35,846 nt of DNA from JAAXHE01 sp964551635 (GCA_964551635.1 CAZKDZ010000158.1:1-35846); one strand, 5' to 3'; positions 7,037-16,458 are shown, counted from the stretch's first letter. Numbers and translations are program-made. The notes: generated by a model from the sequence alone, not told the origin.

Positions 7037-8197
7037 ATGAAGATTACCGACGTAAAGGTCCTGCCGATCGACCGGTATCTCTTTGTCGAGGTACATACGG
7101 ATGAGGGGATTGTGGGGTTGGGCGAATCGGGCGCGTGGGGATACCTGGAGGCCTCCGGCGAGGTGGTGAAGAGCTTCAGGGAATATCTCATCGGGAAGGA
7201 CCCCCTGCGCATCGAACACCACTGGCAGGTCCTGTACCGCTGCACGCATTTTCGCGGCGCTGCGATCATGGGCGCCCTGAGCGCGGTGGACATCGCCCTC
7301 TGGGATATTGCGGGCAAGTTCTTCGGGGTGCCTGTCTACCAGCTTCTGGGCGGCAAGTGCCGGGACAAGGCGAGGGTCTACGGCCACGTGATCGGCAGCA
7401 CCAAGGAGGAGCTCCTGCAGGGCTGCGTGGAGGCAAAGGCGGAGGGTTTTACCGCCGTGGGCCACCTGACGCCCTTTCTGGATGAATCCCGAAATGTACC
7501 CTACTACAAGACACACACCGACAAGATCCAGGATGCCGTTCAGACCGTGGCGGCGTACCGTGAGGCGGTTGGCGACGAAGTGGACCTGTGCATTGAAATC
7601 CACCGGCGGCTGGACCCGGCCGAGGCGATCGTGCTGGGAAGGGCGATCGAACCCTATCGCCCGTTCTTCTATGAGGACCCGATCCGGCCCGACAACCTGG
7701 ACGCCATGGCCGAAGTCGCACGGAAGATCGCGATCCCCATTGCGACAGGGGAACGAATCCACACCATCTACGAGTTCGAAATGCTCCTGACGCGCAACGC
7801 GGTCCAGTACGTAAGGCCGGACGTCTGCATGGCGGGCGGCATCACCCATTGCAAGAAGATCGCGGCCCTCGCCGAGGCGCACTACGTGGACGTGGTCCCG
7901 CACAACCCGCTCAGCCCCGTGAGTACGGCCGCATGCGTCCAGCTTGCCGCCTGCATACCCAATTTCGCATTGCAGGAGTACCCGAGGGGCGAAGGCGAAC
8001 CGCCGAAGAGCGAGATTGTGTCCGGCGTTCTTACGCTGGAGGACGGATTCCTGATCATTCCGGATACCCCCGGTATCGGCGTGGAACTCGCGGAAGGCGC
8101 GTCGGAGAAATACCCGTTTCTTTCACACCGGCCGTTGCTGGATGAAGGCATGATGGTCACGAGGCTCCACGTCGACGGATCGGTCGTCGACCAGTAG
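7037..8197 (+). CDS. Mandelate racemase/muconate lactonizing enzyme (enolase superfamily), probable sugar-acid dehydratase
   Basis: The protein is 386 residues, normal for the family. It starts at ATG 7037 with AAGGAG about nine bases upstream. An N-terminal capping domain (1-115) precedes a TIM barrel. Expected active-site residues are visible: Glu187 and His189 in EIHRR, Glu213 in FYEDPI, Glu239 in ATGERIH and His289 in VPHNP. The E/D-x-H motif and late His recall galactonate-dehydratase-type members, which dehydrate acid sugars with Mg2+. The first metal ligand is Glu where DgoD has Asp. The exact substrate is unknown. It is the first gene of the 7-20 kb plus-strand block. Its TAG stop overlaps the first base of the 161-bp element. 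Confidence 0.88.
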   Translation: MKITDVKVLPIDRYLFVEVHTDEGIVGLGESGAWGYLEASGEVVKSFREYLIGKDPLRIEHHWQVLYRCTHFRGAAIMGALSAVDIALWDIAGKFFGVPVYQLLGGKCRDKARVYGHVIGSTKEELLQGCVEAKAEGFTAVGHLTPFLDESRNVPYYKTHTDKIQDAVQTVAAYREAVGDEVDLCIEIHRRLDPAEAIVLGRAIEPYRPFFYEDPIRPDNLDAMAEVARKIAIPIATGERIHTIYEFEMLLTRNAVQYVRPDVCMAGGITHCKKIAALAEAHYVDVVPHNPLSPVSTAACVQLAACIPNFALQEYPRGEGEPPKSEIVSGVLTLEDGFLIIPDTPGIGVELAEGASEKYPFLSHRPLLDEGMMVTRLHVDGSVVDQ

Positions 8198-8357
8198 CAG
8201 TCCGTTGGCAAAGCCGCTCTGCAGGCGAGGCCGAGCCATTGCGGCCGAAGACAAGGCGCGCAACCGAGTCCCATCCTGTGATTCGGCGAGGGTGCGCAAC
8301 GCAGTATTTCGACCGCAAGGGCCGGCCGTAGCCCGGATGGGCTTTTTCAACGGGCTG
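8197..8357 (+). repeat. 161-bp intergenic element, copy 1
   Basis: This stretch matches 32365-32525 at 151 of 161 positions by hand count, with no gaps. Its ends are imperfect inverted repeats (CAGTCCGTTGGCAAAG and the complement of CTTTTTCAACGGGCTG). It starts at the last base of the upstream stop codon and ends 85 bases before the next start. Frames stay open on both strands, but there is no start signal or domain. It looks like a MITE-type or other dispersed non-coding repeat. Confidence 0.75.
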
Positions 8358-8442
8358 CGAGGAAAACACTCGAACGAGCGATCGCAGAACCGGTAACATC
8401 CCATCCCCAACGCCTGATACCCGAATCAGAGGAGGACTCGCA

Positions 8443-9237
8443 ATGCTTGAGGGGATCACTGACGAGCTGTGGGCCCGGTTCGAAAATGAAGGGTTTCTTC
8501 GGCTTGGAAAGGTGATGGACGACGATGAACTGGCGGGCCTTCAGCAGCGCATCGACGACATCATGCTGGGCAGGGTAAATGTCTACGATCAGATGTTCAT
8601 GCAGTTGGACAGCGAGTCCGGCGACTACGCGGAGAAGCGGACCACCACGAGAGGTCACCGGGTATCGACGTTGAACTATCGAAAAATCCAGGATCTGGAG
8701 TTCGACCCGTTGTTCCTGGCCTACATGCAGAAACCCGTCTTCCGCGAGATCTGCGCGAGGGCCTACGGTCCGGAGACGCCGATATCCTGCTATCGTGCCA
8801 TGTTTATGAACAAGCCCGCGGGGAAGGGCACGCACCTGCCGTGGCACCAGGACCGGTTCAGCATCCTCGATACCGATCCGATCGTGACCGTCTGGACGGC
8901 GCTCGACCGGGTGACGGTCGAAAACGGCTGCGTGGGAATTGTGCCGCGATCGCATCGCGCGACCTTTGATCAGGATGCGTCCGCCAGCTTCGCCTTCCTG
9001 ACTGACGACCAGGCCGCCGTCGTACTGGAAAGGGAAAAGCACGAATACCTGGAGATGGAGGCGGGAGAAGCGGCGCTGCTGCACAACTGGCTGCTCCACG
9101 GTTCGGGCGTGAATCGGACCGATGCTTCCCGGCGCGGGTTCAGCGTCTGCTACATGGACGCCGCCACCAGATCTGAAACGGGAGCGAACTTCCAGGTCAT
9201 CTTCGGAGAAGGAGCCCTGGCTCCCGGGACGCTGTAA
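8443..9237 (+). CDS. Phytanoyl-CoA dioxygenase (PhyH) family protein
   Basis: This is a 264-residue Fe(II)/2-oxoglutarate oxygenase of the PhyH family. The iron-binding facial triad is visible as His135 and Asp137 in WHQDRF and His219 in LLHGSG. An arginine at 230-231 (TDASRRGF) is placed to bind 2-oxoglutarate. Family members hydroxylate very diverse small molecules, including phytanoyl-CoA, ectoine, phosphonates and halogenation-type substrates, so the name does not define the substrate. The start at 8443 has GGAGGA about nine bases upstream. The stop at 9237 is followed after 36 bases, in the same frame, by the transporter-like gene, which suggests coupling. A second PhyH gene at 15478 is also followed directly by a paralogous transporter. 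Confidence 0.88.
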   Translation: MLEGITDELWARFENEGFLRLGKVMDDDELAGLQQRIDDIMLGRVNVYDQMFMQLDSESGDYAEKRTTTRGHRVSTLNYRKIQDLEFDPLFLAYMQKPVFREICARAYGPETPISCYRAMFMNKPAGKGTHLPWHQDRFSILDTDPIVTVWTALDRVTVENGCVGIVPRSHRATFDQDASASFAFLTDDQAAVVLEREKHEYLEMEAGEAALLHNWLLHGSGVNRTDASRRGFSVCYMDAATRSETGANFQVIFGEGALAPGTL

Positions 9238-9273
9238 ACGACAACGCCGATTCTTCCGTACAGGTACTCACCC

Positions 9274-11289
9274 TTGGAAATCGCCGCCGCGGGGGCCCCG
9301 AAACCACCCGATCCAGCGCCTGGCAACGAGACTGACACGCGCGACGGCCTGACGCCGCGCGCGTTGGTTATCGGCCTCGTCCTGTGCGTACTCATGTGCG
9401 TGGGCCTCACCTACAACCGCATGATCACCCAGGGCTCATTCATCGGCGGCGGGTACTACATGGACCGGGGCGCGCTCATTGTCCTGTTCCTCCTTGTCGT
9501 GGCCGTCAATCCGCTGCTGGGCGTGATCAGGAGCCGGTTCGCCCTGACACGGGGCGAATTGCTCGCCATCTACACCATGTTTCTCATCCTCTTGCCCGCG
9601 TGGGTGATGACCAAGCCGGTGATCCTCTACACGACCGGCGTTACCTACCACGCGACGCCGGAGTTGCGCCACATCGAGGTCGTTCCGCACCACATGCTGC
9701 CATGGCTGGTTCCTCAGGGTGAAGGAGTCGTCAAGGACCTCTACGAAGGCTTGCCGAAAGGGGGTACAATTCCGTGGACGGGATGGGTCCTGCCGCTGTG
9801 GAGCTGGGGGTCGTTCCTGATCGTGCTCTTCATTGTGCTCATTTGCCTGGGTGTGCTGATGCGCAGGCAATGGGAGGAACACGAGCGGTTCGCGTTCCCC
9901 CTGATGCAGGTGCCGCTTGCGATGCTGGAGACCGGAAAGGGCCGGATCGCGCCCGTGTTCCGCAGCCGTCTGCTGGCCGCCGGGTTTGCGCTACCGTCTC
10001 TGGTCGGCACCCTTCGGGGGCTCCGGTATTACTTTCCACACATTCCCGTTATCAACCTGGGGACACACGTCCGCATCTTCCGTCGGACGATGGTGCTGCC
10101 TTTCAAGGTCCATTTCCTTGTACTCGCTTTTTCCTTTTTCATCAATCTGGACGTGAGTCTCAGCCTGTGGGTCATCAACCTGGTCACAAAGGTGATTCGC
10201 GGCGCGATGGCGATGGTGGGCGCGGGCCAGACCTGGGGGGTGTCCGGAGTCGTGGGACGTTACAGTTCCCAGGGATCCGAGTTTCTGGCATTGATGGGGA
10301 TGGGGTATATCCTCGCGCTGGCCGCGTACAGCCTTTACGTTGCACGGGGTCACCTCCGGCAGGTATGGGAACACGTTCGCGGCCGTGCATCGCACCTGCG
10401 GGACTCGGACGAGATCGTGTCCTACCGGTCGGCCGTGCTTGGCCTTGCGTTGGGCGTGAGTTACCTTGGTCTGTGGCTCTACCAGGCTGGAATTTCGCCG
10501 CCGCTGGTTCTGTTTCTGCTTGCTTCGAGTCTCATCGTCTTCTTTGTTATGGCGCGGATCGTAAGTGAAACGGGATTTGTCGCGACCTACTCTCCGCTCA
10601 ACCCGTCCGAGTTCGTGGTGTGCGCGGTGGGCTCGTCGGCATTCGGTCCGGCGGGTCTCGCCACGCTGGGAATGGGCTACGTGTGGACGATGACGCGCAG
10701 AAACACGCTGATGCCGCACGCCATGGGGGCGCTTCGGCTGGCGCGCGAAATCGGAAGGAAGCGCGGGTTGGTCTGGGCAATGGGTGCGGCGTTGACTCTG
10801 GGGCTGGTCGCTACGGGCTACGCGACGCTGAATCTGGGGTATACGCACGGCGGCGTGAACATCGACTATCCATGGTTCAGCAACGTGAACGACGCGGCCT
10901 CTCCATTTGACGAATTCATCGGACGCCGTCTGCTGGAGCCCAGCCCGGTCTTCACGATGGGTTTCCTCTATACGGCCATGGGCACAGCGATTGCCGCCCT
11001 GCTGATCCTGCTCAGGATGCGTCTGCCGTGGTGGCCGTTCCATCCCGCCGCGCTCCCGCTCAGTACGGTGTGGTACATGGACTGGTTCGGATTCAGCGTG
11101 TTCCTGGCATGGGGGATCAAGGCGATCATCCTGCGGGTGGGCGGGGCGGACCTCTACAGGAAGGCGCGTCCGTTCTTTATCGGGATGATCCTGGGCGAGG
11201 TCATGTGCTCGGGAGGCTGGTCGGTGGTAAGCGCCCTTACGGGACGGCTGAAGACCTGGCCGTTTATGGGCTATTGGAGTTCATCGTGA
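9274..11289 (+). CDS. DUF6785/DUF6784-type polytopic membrane protein, paralogue 1
   Basis: This is a 671-residue inner-membrane protein with roughly a dozen or more hydrophobic helices. Signatures shared with the paralogues at 13428 and 16459 include LTYNRM near residue 46, QWEEHERFAFPLMQVPL at 199-215, INLDVSLSLW, and SETGFVATYSPLNPSEFVVC near residue 431. A C-terminal WWPFHPAALPLSTVWY is also shared. From memory these match the DUF6785/DUF6784 families. No function is established that I know of; a transporter is the natural inference. The start is TTG 9274, because no other start codon occurs between the upstream in-frame stop at 9235 and the first helix. Only a weak AGG precedes it, so translational coupling to the PhyH gene is likely. 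Confidence 0.82.
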   Translation: MEIAAAGAPKPPDPAPGNETDTRDGLTPRALVIGLVLCVLMCVGLTYNRMITQGSFIGGGYYMDRGALIVLFLLVVAVNPLLGVIRSRFALTRGELLAIYTMFLILLPAWVMTKPVILYTTGVTYHATPELRHIEVVPHHMLPWLVPQGEGVVKDLYEGLPKGGTIPWTGWVLPLWSWGSFLIVLFIVLICLGVLMRRQWEEHERFAFPLMQVPLAMLETGKGRIAPVFRSRLLAAGFALPSLVGTLRGLRYYFPHIPVINLGTHVRIFRRTMVLPFKVHFLVLAFSFFINLDVSLSLWVINLVTKVIRGAMAMVGAGQTWGVSGVVGRYSSQGSEFLALMGMGYILALAAYSLYVARGHLRQVWEHVRGRASHLRDSDEIVSYRSAVLGLALGVSYLGLWLYQAGISPPLVLFLLASSLIVFFVMARIVSETGFVATYSPLNPSEFVVCAVGSSAFGPAGLATLGMGYVWTMTRRNTLMPHAMGALRLAREIGRKRGLVWAMGAALTLGLVATGYATLNLGYTHGGVNIDYPWFSNVNDAASPFDEFIGRRLLEPSPVFTMGFLYTAMGTAIAALLILLRMRLPWWPFHPAALPLSTVWYMDWFGFSVFLAWGIKAIILRVGGADLYRKARPFFIGMILGEVMCSGGWSVVSALTGRLKTWPFMGYWSSS

Positions 11290-11300
11290 GTCGCGCATCC

Positions 11301-11324
11301 GGCGTGCGCAAGAATGCGTGCGCC
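11301..11324 (+). other. RNA hairpin between transporter 1 and GH42-like gene
   Basis: GGCGTGCGCA and TGCGTGCGCC can pair over ten positions, including two G-U pairs, around an AGAA loop. The G-U pairs mean the stem is stable only in plus-strand RNA. It lies 12 bases after the transporter stop and 47 bases before the next start. No T-run follows, so it may be a processing or stability element rather than a terminator. Confidence 0.35.
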
Positions 11325-11370
11325 GCAGATAACCAAATCGTCGCTACGACATAAACAGAGGGAGAACCCG

Positions 11371-13392
11371 ATGCCGGAACCGGACCGGAAACTCCGCCGG
11401 GCGGCGCTGTTGCTGTTTCCTGACGTCGTACTGAACGAGACGACACTCGACCGGATTGTCCGGGAAGGGTTCTCCGACGTGGGCGCGGGCGTCGTGGTAA
11501 CGCCGGCGGTCAAACTCCAGGGTTTCTCGCTGGAGCAGTCCGAGAGGCTTGCCCGGATGTGCGAGGAACGGGGCCTGGGATTTATTGCCTTCACCGGGTA
11601 CATCAAGTATCAGGAACATCTGGTGGAGGCAGAACCCCACCGGCTGATGCACATGGCCGGCGATGGCGGTGTGCTGGATCTGGACGGACTCCCTGTCCGG
11701 TGGTTGTGTCCTTTTCGCCCCGAAAACAAGGCCCACTACCTGTCCCTGCTGATGGAAATCTGTCAGTGGCCGGCCGCACGTGAAATCCACCTGAATGACG
11801 AGGCATGTCTCGGGTTCGGAGACGGAACCATCGGCTGCTACTGCGGTTTCTGCGAGGCTGAATTCCGCAAGCGGACCGGCGTCAAGCCTCCCCGGGCTGC
11901 GGATTGGGATGACCCGTTGTGGTATACATGGCTGGAAAGCCGCTTTGAAAACTGGGACGCGGTACACTCGGAGTTTCGAGGCGCCATAAAAGACGTGCGT
12001 CCCGACGTGACCGTGGGTATCCAGCACAGTCCCGCCGTCCCCGAGCGGAACTACAATGCCTGGCAGACCGCCATCCGCCTTGCCCGCGACGCGCGTTCAC
12101 AGGACGTTATCGCCACGGACCCGTATCATTTCAATCACGACGATCTCATCCTCCACCGTCCCCACCGCAGGATCCTTTCGGAAACGACCAGAAGCCTGAT
12201 GGGCGCGTGTATGGACCGGCAGGTGGATATCTATCCTCAGGGTTTCATGCCGCCGGAGCAGGCCGTTCCGATGGGCCGGCAGGACGGCCTTCTGGCAGGC
12301 GTGGTGCCGTTTGCGCTCGGCGCAGATCTGGTGATGCCGTTCACTTACGAGCAGATGAAGATCATCCCGGGATATTTCGAGGCCTTCGACGAGACCCGGC
12401 GACTCCTGCCGGTGTTCGCGTCCCACCGTCCCTACAGCTTCGCGACGATGATTATGCCCCAGCAGTCCGAGATCACCGGCCATTACGAATCCAACTGGGG
12501 ACATGGCGGCTTGATCCCCATGGTCGATATGTTCTATCGGACCGGCCTGCCTTGGCGCTGGTTCTGGGATGGGCGGCTGGACGACGCGGGCGATCAGCTG
12601 AGCGGCCCGGTCATCCTCCCCGAGGTGCATTGTCTCACACAGTCCCAGCTCGATTGCGTCAACGCGGTTGCGGAACGCGGAGAGGGGCTCCTGTGGATCG
12701 GCAACCGGCCGGCCGTTCCCTGGGCAGGCAATGGCGCGTGCAAGCTGCCGTACGAGCTTGAGTCGGGCATCTTTGAAGTCGACCTCTCGCGCAACCATCC
12801 GCTCACCGAGGGCCTGGAACATCCCGTAATCCTGACAACCCGGGTGGACGGCGGGTATCCGGACGGACAGGTGCTGGGGACCGTGGACGGCCGGCCCGCT
12901 CTGGTGCTGGTTGAAGAGGGGTCCCGGCGGGAGGCCTGGCTGGCGGGCATGCCTGCCGTGAAATATACCGGCAGTGTTCCCGGAATGTCCTTTCTGGAGG
13001 AGACGTCCAACGTGGCGTTGCTGAGGAGACTGATCCTCTGGGCAGCCGGCCGAAGGCCCCTGGCGCGATTGACTCCCTTTCCGCCCGTTGACGATTACAG
13101 GACGCTGCGCCCGACCGACCGGAGGGCCGTGCCCACCATAGAGTTGCTCCCGATGGTCAAAGACGGCGACTCACTGCTGGCAATCGTGTTTCCATATACG
13201 CCGGTAAGGAACCGGACGGCGCTGGAGATCGTCCTTCCCGAAGGAAACAGCGCGCAGGACGTTGTCGAGATCTGGTCCGGCGAGAAATGGAATGACCGCG
13301 TGATATCGACGGAAGACGGAACGATGAGAATTCCGCTCGACATTCCGGGCGATTGCGACCTCCTGGCGATTCACGTGCGGTTCAAACGTTGA
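11371..13392 (+). CDS. GH42-like protein with GATase-like domain, paralogue of 2375-4477
   Basis: This 673-residue protein starts at ATG 11371 behind GGGAGA. It has the same plan as the product of 2375-4477: a TIM-barrel-like N-terminal half, a GATase-like middle, and a beta-rich end. Shared landmarks are FTGYIKY near 74-80, Asn-Asp-Glu at 142-144, CYCGFC at 156-161 and QGFMPPE at 290-296. The match is clear at motifs but low elsewhere, so the copies are old or differ in substrate. The GATase domain lacks an obvious catalytic Cys, as in GH42 trimerisation domains. It sits between two paralogous membrane proteins, suggesting it acts on what they import. There is no signal peptide. True glycosidase activity is inferred, not shown. 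Confidence 0.75.
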   Translation: MPEPDRKLRRAALLLFPDVVLNETTLDRIVREGFSDVGAGVVVTPAVKLQGFSLEQSERLARMCEERGLGFIAFTGYIKYQEHLVEAEPHRLMHMAGDGGVLDLDGLPVRWLCPFRPENKAHYLSLLMEICQWPAAREIHLNDEACLGFGDGTIGCYCGFCEAEFRKRTGVKPPRAADWDDPLWYTWLESRFENWDAVHSEFRGAIKDVRPDVTVGIQHSPAVPERNYNAWQTAIRLARDARSQDVIATDPYHFNHDDLILHRPHRRILSETTRSLMGACMDRQVDIYPQGFMPPEQAVPMGRQDGLLAGVVPFALGADLVMPFTYEQMKIIPGYFEAFDETRRLLPVFASHRPYSFATMIMPQQSEITGHYESNWGHGGLIPMVDMFYRTGLPWRWFWDGRLDDAGDQLSGPVILPEVHCLTQSQLDCVNAVAERGEGLLWIGNRPAVPWAGNGACKLPYELESGIFEVDLSRNHPLTEGLEHPVILTTRVDGGYPDGQVLGTVDGRPALVLVEEGSRREAWLAGMPAVKYTGSVPGMSFLEETSNVALLRRLILWAAGRRPLARLTPFPPVDDYRTLRPTDRRAVPTIELLPMVKDGDSLLAIVFPYTPVRNRTALEIVLPEGNSAQDVVEIWSGEKWNDRVISTEDGTMRIPLDIPGDCDLLAIHVRFKR

Positions 13393-13427
13393 ACACATCC
13401 ACTCTACCACCGGGAGGCGCGGAGAGA

Positions 13428-15407
13428 ATGGCACGGCAGGCCGGAATCGTCATGCCGGAAAGCCGGAATCCGGATGTGGCGTCCGGAGACGGTCTCTCGC
13501 TCAGGGCGTTTCTGATCGGCCTCGGACTCTGTGCGCTCCTCGGGGTCTGGCTGACGTACAACAGAATGGTGGTCCAGGGCCCCTTTATGGGCTGGTACTT
13601 TCTGGACCGGGGCGTGCTGTTCGTCTTTTTCTGTCTGGCCGTACTGCTCAACCCGCTGCTCGCCCTGCTGAAACGCCGCTACGCCCTGGGCCGCGGCGAG
13701 TTGCTGGCCATCTACGCAATGCTGCTGCTCCTGATGCCGGCGTGGGCGATGACAAAGGCATTGCTCGGTTTCATGACCGGCGTAACCTACTACGCATCTC
13801 CGGAGATGCGGCACCTGGAGGCTGTCCTTCCGTATTCGCTTCCGTGGCTCGCGGTGCTGGACGCCGAGCCCGTCAGGTGGCTGTACGAAGGATTGCCGAA
13901 GGGAGGTTCCGTCCCCTGGTGGGCATGGGTGGTTCCTCTCTGGAGCTGGGGGTCGTTCCTGGTCGCGCTGTTTGTGGTCCTGTGCTGCCTGTCGGTGGTC
14001 CTGAGAAAACAGTGGGAAGAACACGAGCGTTTCGCCTTCCCCATCATGCAGGTTCCCCTCGCGATGGGCGAGCGCGGCGACGGTTGGATCGGACCGCTGT
14101 TCCGCGGCCGGATGATGTGGTCGGGGTTTTCGATTCCGTTCGCCATCGGTTCGGTGAACGCGCTGAACAGCTATTTCCACACCCTGCCCCGGGTGAGCCT
14201 GCGCACGGTGATCTGGATCTTCCGGCGCGCGATCCCCATGTCGATCAGGCTCAACTTCGCCCTGCTGGGATATGCCTATTTCGTAAACCTGGACGTGAGT
14301 CTCAGCATCTGGCTTCTGAACGTCATCGCCAAATGCATCAATGGCGTGTTTGCGATGCTGGGCGCGGAGCGTTACGGGGTATCCGGGATGGTGGGGAGGC
14401 ACAGCTCCCAGGGGTCGGAATTCCTGGCGTTCATGGGCATGGGGTATATGCTGGCACTGGCCGGATACAGCCTCTGGATTGCCCGGAGCCATTTGAAAGC
14501 CGTCTGGGCGAAGGCGCTGGGGCGACCGTCACGTCTCGTCGATTCGGAGGAGGCGCTGCCCTATCGGACGGCGGTGGCCTGCATTCTGTTGGGCACGCTG
14601 TATCTGGGATGCTGGCTCTACCAGGCCGGACTGCCGCCGCATGTAATCGCATTCCTGTTTGTCGCATGCATTGTCGTCTTTCTCGTCCTGGCCAGAATCG
14701 TCAGCGAAACCGGTTATGCCGCGACGTATTCGCCATTGAATCCCTCTGAGTTCGTCGTATGCGCCGTGGGTTCTTCCGCGTTCGGTCCCACGGGCCTGGT
14801 CACCGCAGGAACCAGCTACGTGTGGACGATGACCCGGCTGAACACGCTGATGCCCCGCGCTTCGGCGGCGCTCAGGCTGGCGCGGGAAATGGGACGGACA
14901 CGGGGACTGATCTGGGCGATGGGCGCCGCCATGGCCGTGGGGCTGGTTGTCGCCAGCCATACGACGCTGGATCTTGGCTATGCGCACGGGGGCCGGAACC
15001 TCGATTACTGGTTTCGCGACGTGAATGACGCCGCGTTGCCGTTCGACGAATACGTGGGACGCCGGCTGCTGGATCCCAGCCCTGTCTTCTACACGGGATT
15101 CCTGTATACCGGACTGGGACTGGGTCTTGCCGCGCTGTTCATGGTTCTGCGAACGCGCCTGTCATGGTGGCCCATTCACCCGATCGCCCTGCCGGTGAGT
15201 ACGATATGGATGACAGAACACTATTATTTCAGTATCTTTCTGGCGTGGGGGATCAAGGCGCTGGTGATGAAGTTCGGCGGGGCGACCCTCTATCGCAAGA
15301 CCAGGCCCTTCTTCATCGGGATCATCCTGGGGGAGGCGGTTTGCCTGGGCGCGTGGAGCCTCATCGACTTTGCCACGGGAAAGGTTGGCAATATGTCCCT
15401 TCTTTAG
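13428..15407 (+). CDS. DUF6785/DUF6784-type polytopic membrane protein, paralogue 2
   Basis: The protein is 659 residues from ATG 13428, with GGGAGG and GGAG upstream. A frame open from TTG 13353 overlaps the previous gene and lacks a site, so I reject it. The chosen length equals that of paralogue 3 exactly. Family signatures include LTYNRMVVQ at 42-50, QWEEHERFAFPIMQVP at 195-210, VNLDVSLSIW, SETGYAATYSPLNPSEFVVC and WWPIHPIALPVSTIW. It is an inner-membrane protein, presumably a transporter. It follows the GH42-like gene by 35 bases, so both are probably one transcript. It is closer to paralogue 1 in the periods around SSQGSEFLA and GSSAFGP than a generic family member would be, pointing to local duplication. 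Confidence 0.82.
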   Translation: MARQAGIVMPESRNPDVASGDGLSLRAFLIGLGLCALLGVWLTYNRMVVQGPFMGWYFLDRGVLFVFFCLAVLLNPLLALLKRRYALGRGELLAIYAMLLLLMPAWAMTKALLGFMTGVTYYASPEMRHLEAVLPYSLPWLAVLDAEPVRWLYEGLPKGGSVPWWAWVVPLWSWGSFLVALFVVLCCLSVVLRKQWEEHERFAFPIMQVPLAMGERGDGWIGPLFRGRMMWSGFSIPFAIGSVNALNSYFHTLPRVSLRTVIWIFRRAIPMSIRLNFALLGYAYFVNLDVSLSIWLLNVIAKCINGVFAMLGAERYGVSGMVGRHSSQGSEFLAFMGMGYMLALAGYSLWIARSHLKAVWAKALGRPSRLVDSEEALPYRTAVACILLGTLYLGCWLYQAGLPPHVIAFLFVACIVVFLVLARIVSETGYAATYSPLNPSEFVVCAVGSSAFGPTGLVTAGTSYVWTMTRLNTLMPRASAALRLAREMGRTRGLIWAMGAAMAVGLVVASHTTLDLGYAHGGRNLDYWFRDVNDAALPFDEYVGRRLLDPSPVFYTGFLYTGLGLGLAALFMVLRTRLSWWPIHPIALPVSTIWMTEHYYFSIFLAWGIKALVMKFGGATLYRKTRPFFIGIILGEAVCLGAWSLIDFATGKVGNMSLL

Positions 15408-15477
15408 AAGCTGTCTTAAACGATCCAGATATCCTGTGATGATCGACTGATCACTTCATCCAAAAGGAGTCCAACCC

Positions 15478-16380
15478 ATGCTTTCTCAGGAACAGATTGA
15501 TTTCTATCATGCCAACGGTTATCTCGGCGTGGAGGACGTTCTTTCCGGTGAGGAAGTCGCGGAACTTCGCCGGGTCACCGATGCGTTTGTCGAAGCGTCA
15601 CGGCAGGTCACCGAAACCACCGAGGTATTCGATCTGGAACCGGGCCATACGCCGGAAAACCCGCAGTTGCGCCGCCTCGTAAACCCGTCCGGCAGCCACG
15701 ACGTGTACGCCCGCGGGCTGCGCCACGAAAGGATCCTGGACATCACCGCGCAGCTCATCGGTCCCGGTATACGCACCAACGGGGACAAGCTCAACATGAA
15801 ATCCGCGGAGGTGGGCAGCCCGGTGGAATGGCACCAGGACTGGGCGTTCTACCCCCATACCAACGACGACCTGCTCGCAGTCGGCGTCGCCATTGACGAT
15901 ATGACCCTCGAGAACGGCTGCCTGCTGGTCATTCCGGGGTCTCACAAGGGGCGCATCCACGACCACCACCTCAACGGTCGCTTTGCCGGCGCCGTCACCG
16001 AACCGGATTTCACCGGCGAAGGCGCCGTCCCGATCGAAATCAGGGCCGGCGGCATCTCCATCCACCACGTCCGGACGCTGCACGCATCCGCCCCGAATAT
16101 GTCCGGAAAGCCACGGCGTCTTCTGCTGTATATGTATTGCGCGGTCGATGCCTTTCCGCTGGTTCAACCCATCAATACCTGGGAGGAATTCAACGGAAAG
16201 ATCCTCCGCGGGGAACCCACCCGCGAACCGCGCATGGTCGAGGCCCCGGTCCGGCTCCCGCTTCCCCCGGCGGAGCGCAGTGGATCAATATATGAGATCC
16301 AGACCATTCTCGAGGAGAGCAGGGTAACTCCCGATGATGCGAATGCCCGGAGTGAAACCGCCGCTGTGCCTTCAAGATAA
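15478..16380 (+). CDS. Phytanoyl-CoA dioxygenase (PhyH) family protein, second copy
   Basis: This is a 300-residue Fe(II)/2-oxoglutarate oxygenase starting at ATG 15478 behind AAAAGGAG. The N-terminus LSQEQIDFYHANGYLGVEDV is typical of PhyH proteins. The facial triad is His119 and Asp121 in EWHQDW and His202 in RTLHAS. Arginine 213-214 (KPRRLLLY) is the probable 2-oxoglutarate anchor. MTLENGCLLVIPGSHKG at 142-158 is the standard core strand. It is longer than the PhyH at 8443 and only distantly similar, so the two probably act on different substrates or steps. It precedes the third DUF6785-type membrane protein by 78 bases, repeating the PhyH-transporter order seen at 8443-11289. Confidence 0.88.
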   Translation: MLSQEQIDFYHANGYLGVEDVLSGEEVAELRRVTDAFVEASRQVTETTEVFDLEPGHTPENPQLRRLVNPSGSHDVYARGLRHERILDITAQLIGPGIRTNGDKLNMKSAEVGSPVEWHQDWAFYPHTNDDLLAVGVAIDDMTLENGCLLVIPGSHKGRIHDHHLNGRFAGAVTEPDFTGEGAVPIEIRAGGISIHHVRTLHASAPNMSGKPRRLLLYMYCAVDAFPLVQPINTWEEFNGKILRGEPTREPRMVEAPVRLPLPPAERSGSIYEIQTILEESRVTPDDANARSETAAVPSR

Positions 16381-16458
16381 GACGAGAAAACAGCGACGGT
16401 GCGATGTCCCGTCTATGGTCGAAATCCAGGATGTGCAGCACAAAAGAGGACGTGACGG

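Noticed and set aside
8205..8396. Small frame in the 161-bp element, also open in copy 2 (32328-32543)
   Set aside because: The opposite strand is equally open, there is no ribosome binding site, and the element has inverted ends, so non-coding repeat is the simpler reading.
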